Of a stretch of DNA of 12,459 nucleotides, positions 6,042 through 12,390 are shown piece after piece; within the stretch, counting starts at the first letter, position 1; each line of letters starts with the position of its first letter. The DNA comes from an uncultured Oscillospiraceae bacterium (GTDB taxonomy: Bacteria > Bacillota > Clostridia > Oscillospirales > Oscillospiraceae), in the NCBI GenBank assembly GCA_944385775.1, contig CALWYM010000097.1, forward strand, positions 1 through 12,459. The letters run 5' to 3'. Both the position numbers and the translations under genes were made by a program. The notes under the pieces were generated by a model that saw only the letters and a list, made by a program, of their open reading frames with translations, had not been told where the DNA came from and made no database searches.

Positions 6042-7868
6042 TCAGTCCTTTTTGGACTTAAGGCTTTTCATTCTAAGAGAATGGTCAAGAATACTCTTTC
6101 TTATACGCAGGGATTTAGGGGTAACCTCAAGCAGCTCATCGTCAGCCAGAAATTCAAGGCACTGCTCAAGGCTCATAATTCTCGGCGGCACAAGACGCAG
6201 CGCCTCGTCAGAGCCTGCGGCACGCATATTAGTAAGCTGCTTGCGCTTGCAAACGTTTACCGTTATATCCTCAGACTTCGGAGTCTCTCCTACAACCATG
6301 CCGGCATAGACTGAAGTGCCGGGGGAGATAAACATTACGCCCCTGTCCTGAACGCCGAAAATTCCGTATGCAACGGCTTCTCCTGTTTCCGAGGCAACCA
6401 GAGAACCGGTACTTCTGCGGGAAAGCTCGCCTTTGTACTTGTCGTATTTTTCAAATACGGAGCTCATAATGCCCTCGCCCTTGGTTGCGGTAAGAAATTC
6501 GTTTCTGTATCCGAAAAGACCACGGCTTGGTACAAAAAACTGCATTTTTGTCCGTCCGCCGGAGGGCGTCATGTCAAGAAATTCGCCCTTTCTGGCAGAG
6601 AGCTTTTCAATAACGGCTCCCGCGCAGTCGTCAGGCACATCAACCACAACACGCTCAATGGGCTCGCACAAAACGCCGTCAATCTCCTTAAGGAGCACTC
6701 TGGGTGGTGATACGGCAAATTCATAACCTTCACGGCGCATGGTCTCAATAAGAATTGAAAGGTGCATTTCTCCCCTTCCGGCAACATTAAAGCTGTGATC
6801 TGAACCCTCAATTTCAGTAACTTTCAGTGAAACGTCCTTAAGGGTCTCCTTTTCAAGCCTGTCACGGAGGTTTCTGCTGGTAACATACTTGCCCTCTTTT
6901 CCTGCAAAGGGCGAATCGTTTACGGAGAAGGTCATTTCCATGGTAGGAGCGGAAATTTTAATAAACGGCAGCGGTGTGGGGTCCTCTGGAGCACAAATCG
7001 TGTCGCCGATGGTTATGTCGCCGATTCCCGAAAGAGCTATAATGTTTCCGGAGGACGACTGGGTGACAGGCACCCTGTTAAGACCCTGGAACTCATAAAT
7101 ACTCACTGCCTTTGCACGCCTCGGTGCCAAATCCGGGTCATGGTAGTTTGTAACTGCAATCTCCTGGTTCTGATGAATAGTGCCGCGCTCAATACGACCG
7201 ATAGCAATGCGTCCAACATACTCGTTGTAGTCCAAAGAGCTTACAAGCATCTGAAGGGGCTCATCGTCCCTGTCTTCAGGAGCGGGGATATAGTCCAGAA
7301 TCGTGTCAAAGAGGGGCTTTAAGTCAGTACCGGGCACATCCGGTGAGAAGCTGGCAGTACCCTGTCTGCCTGAGCAGAAAAGCATCGGTGAGTCAAGCTG
7401 CTCATCTGTGCAGCCAAGCTCCATGAGAAGCTCAAGGCACTCGTCCACAACCTCCAGAGCACGCTGGTCAGGACGGTCAATTTTGTTAAGCACCACAATT
7501 ACACGGTGACCAAGCTCAAGAGCCTTACTGAGGACGAAGCGGGTCTGAGGCATCGGTCCCTCAGCGGCGTCCACCAGCAAAATAACTCCGTTTACCATCT
7601 TAAGGATACGCTCCACCTCACCGCCAAAGTCGGCGTGACCCGGCGTGTCCACTATGTTAATTTTTGTACCGTTATACTCTACGGCAGTATTCTTAGCCAG
7701 AATTGTAATGCCGCGCTCACGCTCAAGGTCGCCGGAGTCCATAACACGCTCAACAACGGTCTGGTTATCCCTGAAAACGCCGGACTGCTTAAGCATCTCG
7801 TCTACGAGAGTCGTCTTGCCGTGGTCAACGTGGGCAATTATAGCTACATTCCTTATGTTTTTCTTCAA
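6042..7868 (-). CDS. typA: Ribosome-associated translational GTPase TypA/BipA
   Basis: The 608-residue protein matches the EF-G-like GTPase TypA/BipA in length and order. The G domain shows G1 AHVDHGKT (12-19), G2 RGITI (52-56), G3 DTPGH (74-78) and G4 NKID (128-131). EF-Tu-like domain 2, EF-G-type domains III and V and the BipA-specific C-terminal domain (FGVQDRGVMFISPGTSVYAGMV onwards) follow. It binds the 70S ribosome at the EF-G site and supports ribosome assembly and stress or cold adaptation. The start is chosen as TTG at 7868: GGAG (7880-7877) lies eight bases before it and the product begins MKKNIRNVAIIAH, like known homologues. The in-frame GTG at 7877 overlaps the ribosome site. It stands alone with a good promoter. 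Confidence 0.96.
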   Translation of the reverse strand: MKKNIRNVAIIAHVDHGKTTLVDEMLKQSGVFRDNQTVVERVMDSGDLERERGITILAKNTAVEYNGTKINIVDTPGHADFGGEVERILKMVNGVILLVDAAEGPMPQTRFVLSKALELGHRVIVVLNKIDRPDQRALEVVDECLELLMELGCTDEQLDSPMLFCSGRQGTASFSPDVPGTDLKPLFDTILDYIPAPEDRDDEPLQMLVSSLDYNEYVGRIAIGRIERGTIHQNQEIAVTNYHDPDLAPRRAKAVSIYEFQGLNRVPVTQSSSGNIIALSGIGDITIGDTICAPEDPTPLPFIKISAPTMEMTFSVNDSPFAGKEGKYVTSRNLRDRLEKETLKDVSLKVTEIEGSDHSFNVAGRGEMHLSILIETMRREGYEFAVSPPRVLLKEIDGVLCEPIERVVVDVPDDCAGAVIEKLSARKGEFLDMTPSGGRTKMQFFVPSRGLFGYRNEFLTATKGEGIMSSVFEKYDKYKGELSRRSTGSLVASETGEAVAYGIFGVQDRGVMFISPGTSVYAGMVVGETPKSEDITVNVCKRKQLTNMRAAGSDEALRLVPPRIMSLEQCLEFLADDELLEVTPKSLRIRKSILDHSLRMKSLKSKKD

Positions 7869-7927
7869 AAATAACACTCCAATTATGTCCTGCGCGGAAC
7901 TGTCCTTCCGGCAGTAAGATTATACCC

Positions 7928-7956
7928 GTAAAAATCCGGCAACCGATGTTTGCCGG
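7928..7956 (-). terminator. Hairpin with short T-run in the typA leader (possible attenuator)
   Basis: On the minus strand CCGGCAA (7956-7950) pairs with TTGCCGG (7942-7936), seven perfect pairs, and is followed by ATTTTTA. It lies between the promoter and the start codon, about 60 bases before the latter, so it could attenuate typA. The T-run is short. Confidence 0.35.
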
Positions 7957-7998
7957 AGAAAGGGAAAAAGATAATAACAGTTATCGTCTAACCGAAAT

Positions 7999-8027
7999 AT
8001 TATACACATATACCGTGAAAATTGCAA
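7999..8027 (-). promoter_or_regulatory. Sigma-A promoter of typA
   Basis: On the minus strand, TTGCAA (8027-8022), 17-base spacer, then consensus TATAAT (8004-7999). The predicted leader is about 125 bases. The rest of the gap, 8028-8138, shows no gene. Confidence 0.75.
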
Positions 8028-8138
8028 TATCCCCGGCAAAAATTATCGTTCTGGCGGAAAACATGGCTTTTTTAAAGTTTTGCCTTGTGCGAAATAATAT
8101 ATGCTTTTAAAACAAACACACGCCTTTTTCTTCTCCCC

Positions 8139-8167
8139 TTGATTTTTCTTCAAAAGTAAGGTAAAGT
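8139..8167 (+). promoter_or_regulatory. Candidate promoter of the Nudix gene
   Basis: TTGATT (8139-8144), 17-base spacer, TAAAGT (8162-8167). The leader then contains a 7-pair hairpin, TGCCGTC (8184-8190) with GACGGCA (8196-8202), with no T-tract, before the ribosome site. Confidence 0.45.
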
Positions 8168-8236
8168 GAAATAAAGCGCAGACTGCCGTCATTGGGACGG
8201 CACGATTGGATTAAATCGGGGAGGGAGTTTGGACTG

Positions 8237-8773
8237 ATGGCATTTTTTGAAAAGCAGATAAAAAGCGACATAAAGTTTCAGGGCAAAATCGTAACTGTGA
8301 GAACAGACGAAGTGGAGCTTGTAAACGGGCACAGCGCATACCGTGAGGTGGTGGAACATCCAGGCGGCGTTGGAATCGTGGCTGTTGACAGTGATGGTCA
8401 GGTCCTTCTTGTCCGTCAGTTCAGATACCCCATGGGAGAGGAGCTTTTGGAGATACCGGCAGGAAAGCTTGAATACGGAGAGGATCCAAGAGAATGTGCC
8501 GAACGTGAGCTCTCGGAGGAGACCGGTTACAAGGCGGGATGCTTTGTAAGCCTTGGTGAAATGTACCCGTCACCTGGCTACTGCAAGGAGGTGCTCTACG
8601 CCTATCTCGCAACGGAGCTTTATCCCGGAAAGAGTCATCCCGACGAGGACGAGTTTTTATCTGTGGAGAAAATGCCCTTTGAAAAAGCCTGCGAGCTGGC
8701 GGTTTCCGGGGAGCTCAAAGACGCAAAAACTGTTATTGCACTGCTGAGAGCCGGAAAAATCCTGAAAAAGTAA
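8237..8773 (+). CDS. Nudix hydrolase, ADP-ribose pyrophosphatase type (NudF-like)
   Basis: The 178-residue protein carries a complete Nudix box, G-x5-E-x7-RE-x2-EE-x-G, from Gly76 to Tyr98 with Glu82, Arg90, Glu91, Glu94 and Glu95. Just downstream is EMYPSPGYCKE, where a proline about 15 residues past the box and the SPG segment mark the ADP-ribose pyrophosphatase subfamily. The N-terminal strand region with REVVEHPGGVGIVAV is also typical. The enzyme splits ADP-ribose into AMP and ribose 5-phosphate using magnesium, in nucleotide housekeeping. A TTG 45 bases upstream keeps the frame open, but ATG at 8237 is preferred because GGGGAGGGAG (8218-8227) precedes it at normal spacing and homologues start this way. 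No intrinsic terminator is obvious; the tRNA promoter follows within 15 bases. Confidence 0.93.
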   Translation: MAFFEKQIKSDIKFQGKIVTVRTDEVELVNGHSAYREVVEHPGGVGIVAVDSDGQVLLVRQFRYPMGEELLEIPAGKLEYGEDPRECAERELSEETGYKAGCFVSLGEMYPSPGYCKEVLYAYLATELYPGKSHPDEDEFLSVEKMPFEKACELAVSGELKDAKTVIALLRAGKILKK

Positions 8774-8785
8774 CATAAAATCTAC

Positions 8786-8813
8786 TTTACATTTTGAAAA
8801 AATGTGGTATAAT
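8786..8813 (+). promoter_or_regulatory. Strong promoter of the tRNA-Ala gene
   Basis: TTTACA (8786-8791), 16-base spacer, consensus TATAAT (8808-8813) preceded by an extended -10 TG (8805-8806). The initial transcript contains an 8-pair hairpin, GGGCACGC (8834-8841) with GCGTGCCC (8851-8858), before the mature tRNA. Confidence 0.75.
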
Positions 8814-8866
8814 GCAGTTTGTGATATGACTACGGGCACGCTGTTACTGTGCGTGCCCTCACATAT

Positions 8867-8942
8867 GGGCCTGTAGCTCAGCTGGGAGAGCGTTCGGTTC
8901 GCATCCGAGAGGTCGACGGTTCGATCCCGTTCAGGTCCACCA
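8867..8942 (+). tRNA. tRNA-Ala (anticodon CGC)
   Basis: A full 76-base cloverleaf is visible. The acceptor stem GGGCCTG pairs with CAGGTCC and the CCA end is encoded. The D arm (GCTC/GAGC), a 5-pair anticodon stem with loop TTCGCAT and anticodon CGC at 8900-8902, and a T arm with TTCGATC are all present. The G3-U70 pair (8869 with 8936), the main identity element for alanyl-tRNA synthetase, is present and confirms alanine. It decodes GCG, normally a minor isoacceptor in this kind of genome. The gene is a single unit with its own promoter and terminator. Confidence 0.95.
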
Positions 8943-8952
8943 TTTATATGGA

Positions 8953-8986
8953 AATTGCCGCAGTTTTTACTGCGGCGATTTTTTAT
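8953..8986 (+). terminator. Intrinsic terminator of the tRNA gene
   Basis: An 11-pair stem (8953-8963 with 8970-8980, including GCCGCAG/CTGCGGC and one T-G pair) is followed by TTTTTATTTTATT, ten bases after the CCA end. Confidence 0.88.
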
Positions 8987-9278
8987 TTTATTACAAAAAT
9001 ACCACACATGGAATTCCGTTCTCCTGCGACATAATGGCGTAAATCTATTAAAGGAAAAATTTACTCTGCTGCAGCAGGCACCTATTTTGATTGGATTCTT
9101 TTGGCTTGTATCAGATGACCGCAAGCAAATCCGTCGGAGACGACAAGCTGTCAAGAAAATCGGTTTCCGGCAGACCGTTTCTCTTAAACTCCGGTGCGCA
9201 AAAACAAAAGTAGATAATACTGTTTATATGACATGAATTTCAATAATTAGCTAATAAGTGAAGCGGATTAATATGTAT
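8987..9278. other. About 290-base stretch without a convincing gene
   Basis: Open frames here are short and lack ribosome sites. The two most obvious read through the tRNA or its terminator and are artefacts. Small inverted repeats occur, such as CTGCTGCAGCAG near 9068 and CGGT/ACCG around 9161-9177, but none forms a clear terminator or known RNA. It may be a decayed gene, a relic of integration at the tRNA, or an uncharacterised RNA. Confidence 0.4.
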
Positions 9279-9300
9279 CCACCGCCTTAATGGGCGGTGG
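9279..9300 (-). terminator. Hairpin downstream of the VWA gene
   Basis: A perfect 8-pair stem, CCACCGCC with GGCGGTGG, loop TTAATG, lies nine bases past the VWA stop. No T-tract follows on the minus strand (ATACATATTAA), so it may stabilise the 3' end more than terminate. Confidence 0.5.
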
Positions 9301-9308
9301 TATACTGG

Positions 9309-10682
9309 TTAAAGTGTGACAACAGACTCGCAGCAGCGGTAATCCGTATCAATATTATTAGCCAGAAAACGAGCTTTAAACTTACGGGGACTGCACATTG
9401 TCCCGTCAGATACGCTCAAATCCTCAGGTATTACAAACTTAATGCACTTTACCAGCACATCCCTGCACATCGGGAAACTGTGAGCCGGAATTGTCATAGC
9501 CTTCATGCCACGCTGGTATTCCATGCCGTCCTGATCTACCTCGGTGAGAATTGCTGCCAAAGCCACTCTCTTTCCGGGACAGACATTTTTAACGGTAACG
9601 TCCATTTGGATAATCATTCCCCCGGACTCCATATAGACATCGCCCAAGTCCACCAGGACTGAATCCCGACAACCTTCCACATCAAGGTCCATCGGCTCAG
9701 GGCATTTTTCCGGATGAACCACAATATCACATTCTACCGATACGGTAGGCTTCGGGAAAGAAACTACGTTTCCCTCATTGTCTGAATACGTAATGGACTG
9801 ATTAACCAGCTTGGTTCCGGGCTGCTGGCTTACATGACGGATAAAGAAATCCAAAGATGCGCTTTGGCTGGAGGTCACCCCTAACTGGGAAATGTTCCAC
9901 CGCAGAGAGTTGGCATCCAGCATGGTGGCAGACCCCATGGTAGGAGACGAAATACTGGTGATAACAAAGTCCGGGTTAACAACTTCATTGATTACAATAT
10001 CCGTAGCGCCAGGTTTTGAAATGTTGGCAGCCAGCTCTGCAAAGAGTTCTTCCAGGTCTGCAGAGTCCGGCGTCACCGCTACATGGGAGGCATCCGGGTC
10101 AGTAGCCCAGGCATTTAATGCATTAACGTCCAGACCATCTGAGCCAATTAGACCGATGCAGTAAATGATAATTCCCTGCGCTCTAATTGCGGCGGCCACA
10201 GGAGCAGGAGGCGCACCGGTAGTGGTATTGCCGTCCGTGAACATAACCATGACCTTGGCGTTGGCAGAGGTAGGGTCAAACATCTGGACTGCTTTTGTAA
10301 ATGCGTCAGCATGATTGGTATTTCCGCCGGCAGTTAAGCTGTCTACTGCTGTTTTCAGTGTGTCAACAGAGGTGATTAGTTGCGTATCAGTCACTGCGTT
10401 ATTGGAAAAGCTGACAATGCCCATTCGGCTGCCGGAACCAATCTGACCGTCTTTGCTGCCGTCGGTGGCCTCGTCAATGATATCAATAAAGGTCTTTGCT
10501 CCCAGCTTCATGTCAGCCAAGGGAGTTCCGGTCATACTACCGGAGCGGTCCAGTATTAACACTATATCGGTGGGATTTGAAACAATATCCGGCGCAGCGG
10601 TTAGCGCCAGAGTTACACGCAGAGCACCATCGCAGTTTATGCGATTAGTGCTGACAACTTTGTTGGAATTTGTAATACCCAT
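9309..10682 (-). CDS. VWA-domain protein with cysteine-bearing C-terminal domain
   Basis: The 457-residue protein starts with a von Willebrand factor A domain (about 36-222) whose metal site is complete: Asp45, Ser47, Ser49 in DRSGSM, Thr122 in GGNTNH and Asp150 in FTDG. A beta-rich middle segment (about 225-320) resembles DUF11-like surface-protein repeats. The C-terminal domain (about 327-457) carries most of the 11 cysteines, ending in a CC pair (450-451). I recall similar C-terminal domains in gut Clostridia but know no name or function. There is no signal peptide, membrane anchor or sorting motif, so export would need lysis, another route, or assembly inside a sporulating mother cell. 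AAGGAGGT (10697-10690) is seven bases before ATG. It is divergent from a ten-cysteine small protein. A structural or adhesive role is inference. Confidence 0.85.
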   Translation of the reverse strand: MGITNSNKVVSTNRINCDGALRVTLALTAAPDIVSNPTDIVLILDRSGSMTGTPLADMKLGAKTFIDIIDEATDGSKDGQIGSGSRMGIVSFSNNAVTDTQLITSVDTLKTAVDSLTAGGNTNHADAFTKAVQMFDPTSANAKVMVMFTDGNTTTGAPPAPVAAAIRAQGIIIYCIGLIGSDGLDVNALNAWATDPDASHVAVTPDSADLEELFAELAANISKPGATDIVINEVVNPDFVITSISSPTMGSATMLDANSLRWNISQLGVTSSQSASLDFFIRHVSQQPGTKLVNQSITYSDNEGNVVSFPKPTVSVECDIVVHPEKCPEPMDLDVEGCRDSVLVDLGDVYMESGGMIIQMDVTVKNVCPGKRVALAAILTEVDQDGMEYQRGMKAMTIPAHSFPMCRDVLVKCIKFVIPEDLSVSDGTMCSPRKFKARFLANNIDTDYRCCESVVTL

Positions 10683-10717
10683 GTGTGTTACCTCCTTCTG
10701 GGAACAGATTCCATCTC

Positions 10718-10725
10718 ATTGTATG
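10718..10725 (-). promoter_or_regulatory. Sigma-E/K-like -10 element for the VWA gene
   Basis: On the minus strand CATACAAT (10725-10718) matches the sigma-E -10 consensus and would start a leader of about 30 bases. A good -35 is not visible at the usual distance for sigma-A or for sigma-E, so this rests on the -10 alone. Confidence 0.35.
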
Positions 10726-10774
10726 AGCGTACCGATGAAACTGCTCATGATTTTTGTCTCGTTTTAGACTAAAG

Positions 10775-10801
10775 AACCTTTTTTTACCCTGCGCATAGAA
10801 T
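10775..10801 (+). promoter_or_regulatory. Sigma-K-like promoter for the cysteine-rich gene
   Basis: AAC (10775-10777), 16 bases, then CATAGAAT (10794-10801) fits the AC...CATAnnnT pattern of sigma-K. The predicted leader is about 27 bases. There is no TTGACA-like box at sigma-A spacing. Confidence 0.45.
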
Positions 10802-10834
10802 GAAAGTGGCAATTGCCAGAAAGGAGTTTTTCTT

Positions 10835-11197
10835 ATGGTTAATTTAAATTCCGAAGTACCCAACGAATCTCAGACTTGTCCCGCTGTGGGTTATCAGTCT
10901 GCGTCTATCTGTGTTCCTGTCACCGTAACTCCCTTTGCCCAGGCCGGCATTACCACAACCAGATGCTGCGGCGATCCTGTGATTACTCAGGGTCGCGAGG
11001 TTTGCGGCGGCGTGAAGAACGGTTCATGCTTTTTTACCATTACCCAAAATATCTGTGTGGCAGTCCCTGTTGAGTTTGGCGCGGTAGCCATAGTAGGGGA
11101 TAGCTATATTAACTGCAACGGGGCATCGGAGCAGGATATCTGCACCGATTGCGGAACAATCTCCCCTCTGCCTGATGTTACAATTCCAGAAGCCTGA
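10835..11197 (+). CDS. Small cysteine-rich protein, ten cysteines, function unknown
   Basis: The 120-residue protein has ten cysteines (15, 26, 44, 45, 57, 65, 74, 94, 103, 106), including a CC pair, and is rich in valine, threonine and glycine with alternating beta-type segments such as ICVPVTVTP and ICVAVPVEFGA. It has no signal peptide or membrane segment. AAGGAG (10821-10826) is eight bases before ATG and a strong terminator follows. This composition resembles proteins that self-assemble into disulfide-linked spore coats or appendages, for example the Bacillus Ena proteins, but I see no specific sequence match. The divergent VWA partner and a sigma-K-like promoter support a spore-surface role by inference. 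Alternatives are a cytoplasmic metal-binding or redox protein. Confidence 0.8.
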   Translation: MVNLNSEVPNESQTCPAVGYQSASICVPVTVTPFAQAGITTTRCCGDPVITQGREVCGGVKNGSCFFTITQNICVAVPVEFGAVAIVGDSYINCNGASEQDICTDCGTISPLPDVTIPEA

Positions 11198-11245
11198 CCA
11201 CATTTTTGCAGGGCAGGTTTTCTCATAAAACATCCCATAGTTCTA

Positions 11246-11311
11246 AAATGGGTTTCACCCATTTCCTCTGAGCTTTTCTCAGCCTCCCGACCAGTGCGGG
11301 AGGCTTTTTTA
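11246..11311 (+). terminator. Run of three hairpins ending in a strong terminator
   Basis: AAATGGGT/ACCCATTT (11246-11264) and CTGAG/CTCAG (11268-11282) precede the main stem AGCCTCCCG (11281-11289) with CGGGAGGCT (11297-11305), which runs into TTTTTT. The last is a standard intrinsic terminator for the cysteine-rich gene. It shares bases with the second hairpin, so those two cannot both form fully. Confidence 0.85.
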
Positions 11312-11440
11312 TTCCGTATCGTCGTTGTATACACCAAAATCACAGTTACAGGAGAAGGTATGGTAGAGCTTTTAACTACTTTTGCCCCGGAGTTTTTACA
11401 GGTACCTTTTTACGCTGTAATTTTTCCCTGCTCTAAGGTT

Positions 11441-11468
11441 ATATTTCATTCACACATTCACATATCCT
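11441..11468 (+). promoter_or_regulatory. Weak candidate sigma-E promoter of the pdaB-like gene
   Basis: ATATT (11441-11445), 15 bases, then CATATCCT (11461-11468) resembles sigma-E elements, and Bacillus pdaB is sigma-E controlled. Against it, transcription would begin at about 11475, inside the ribosome site. Confidence 0.25.
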
Positions 11469-11487
11469 TCTATGGGAGGTGAACATA

Positions 11488-12282
11488 ATGAAATATAGCT
11501 ACGAAGAAAAAACAAGCAGACTCAGAAACTTTCTTGGCTCTGGTCGTGTATATGTGGCAGCCATTGCTATTGCTGTTTTCATATTCGCTCTGGTGGAGGT
11601 GCCTGATTTTGCCGCGGTGGGCGGCACCGCAAGGCAGCTTCCCATTTATTCCGTGGAACGGGAGGGCAAGTATATATCCCTGTCCTTTGACGCTGCCTGG
11701 GGAAACGAGGATACCCAGACCCTTATTGACATTCTGGCACAGTATGACGTAAAGGCTACTTTCTTTGTCGTGGGTCAGTGGGCGGAGAAGTACCCGGAAT
11801 CGGTAAAGGCGCTAAGTGACGCCGGTCACGAGGTAATGAACCACTCCTACGACCACCCTCATATGAATTCCCTGTCCACCGAGCAGATTGTTTCCAATAT
11901 ATCACTGGCAAATGAGAAAATTTCCGCCATTACCGGGGTAAGTCCCACCCTTTTCAGACCACCCTACGGCGAGTATGACGACCATGTAATAAACGCAGTG
12001 CGCTCCATGGGAATGGAGCCTATACAGTGGGATGTGGACAGTCTTGACTGGAAGGATTACGACAGCGACACGATATATAAGCGCGTTACGGAAAAAGCCG
12101 CTCCCGGCAGCATTGTACTTTTCCATAACGCAGCCCTCCACACTCCCGAAGCACTTGGCAGCATTATAGAATACCTTCAGGGAGAGGGTTATGAAATAGT
12201 GCCCATAAGTCAGCTGATTTACCGGGAAAATTATACTATTGACCACACCGGAAGACAGTTTTCCGCCAGCGGAGAAACATAA
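11488..12282 (+). CDS. Polysaccharide deacetylase, PdaB-like sporulation family
   Basis: The 264-residue protein has a cytoplasmic start, one membrane segment (about 21-38) and a NodB-type deacetylase domain (about 62-245). The motifs are SFDAAW with catalytic-type Asp68, metal ligands His119 and His123 in NHSYDH, RPPYG (157-161), a WDVDSLDW segment (181-188) and LFHN with His213. The second Asp of the usual TFDD motif, a metal ligand, is Ala69. PdaB/YlxY-type proteins also depart from TFDD, which supports that branch. Such enzymes act on peptidoglycan or other wall sugars outside the membrane; PdaB is needed for stable spores in Bacillus. GGGAGGTG (11474-11481) fits ATG at 11488 better than the GTG at 11479 that overlaps it. 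It lies downstream of the cysteine-rich gene on the same strand but behind a strong terminator. Confidence 0.85.
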   Translation: MKYSYEEKTSRLRNFLGSGRVYVAAIAIAVFIFALVEVPDFAAVGGTARQLPIYSVEREGKYISLSFDAAWGNEDTQTLIDILAQYDVKATFFVVGQWAEKYPESVKALSDAGHEVMNHSYDHPHMNSLSTEQIVSNISLANEKISAITGVSPTLFRPPYGEYDDHVINAVRSMGMEPIQWDVDSLDWKDYDSDTIYKRVTEKAAPGSIVLFHNAALHTPEALGSIIEYLQGEGYEIVPISQLIYRENYTIDHTGRQFSASGET

Positions 12283-12330
12283 AGACGCAGAAAGCCTTAT
12301 GTCGGGAGAAATTTTCCGGCAGCCTCCGTA

Positions 12331-12377
12331 TAAAGAAAAAAGGTACGCAGTATTTGAGCTTTTTCCCATACTGCGTA
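12331..12377 (-). terminator. Terminator of the gene entering from the right edge
   Basis: A 10-pair perfect stem, TACGCAGTAT (12344-12353) with ATACTGCGTA (12368-12377), 14-base loop. On the minus strand it is followed by CCTTTTTTCTTTAT; on the plus strand no T-tract follows. It therefore serves a minus-strand gene, and possibly pdaB weakly. Confidence 0.7.
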
Positions 12378-12390
12378 ACTAATTCCGTAC

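Noticed and set aside
7506..7874. Plus-strand ORF of 122 residues opposite the typA start
   Set aside because: Shadow of the strongly supported typA coding frame, with no ribosome site of its own.
7910..7935. Second typA promoter at the TATAAT in GGGTATAATC near 7921
   Set aside because: No acceptable -35 lies 16-18 bases upstream; the nearest TTGCCG is only 11 bases away.
8849..9034. Plus-strand ORF with VAQLGERSVRIREVDGSIPF
   Set aside because: It is a translation of the tRNA itself and its terminator, another classic artefact.
8657..9154. Minus-strand ORF of 165 residues containing GPERDRTVDLSDANRTLSQL
   Set aside because: It is the antisense of the tRNA-Ala gene and part of the Nudix gene; this peptide is a familiar false annotation produced by tRNA genes.
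8955..9236. Plus-strand ORF of 93 residues after the tRNA
   Set aside because: It starts inside the tRNA terminator hairpin, has no ribosome site and a basic, low-complexity composition; no family recognised.
11902..12369. Minus-strand ORF of 155 residues opposite pdaB
   Set aside because: It overlaps most of the pdaB deacetylase domain, crosses the minus-strand terminator at 12331-12377 and has no recognisable motif.
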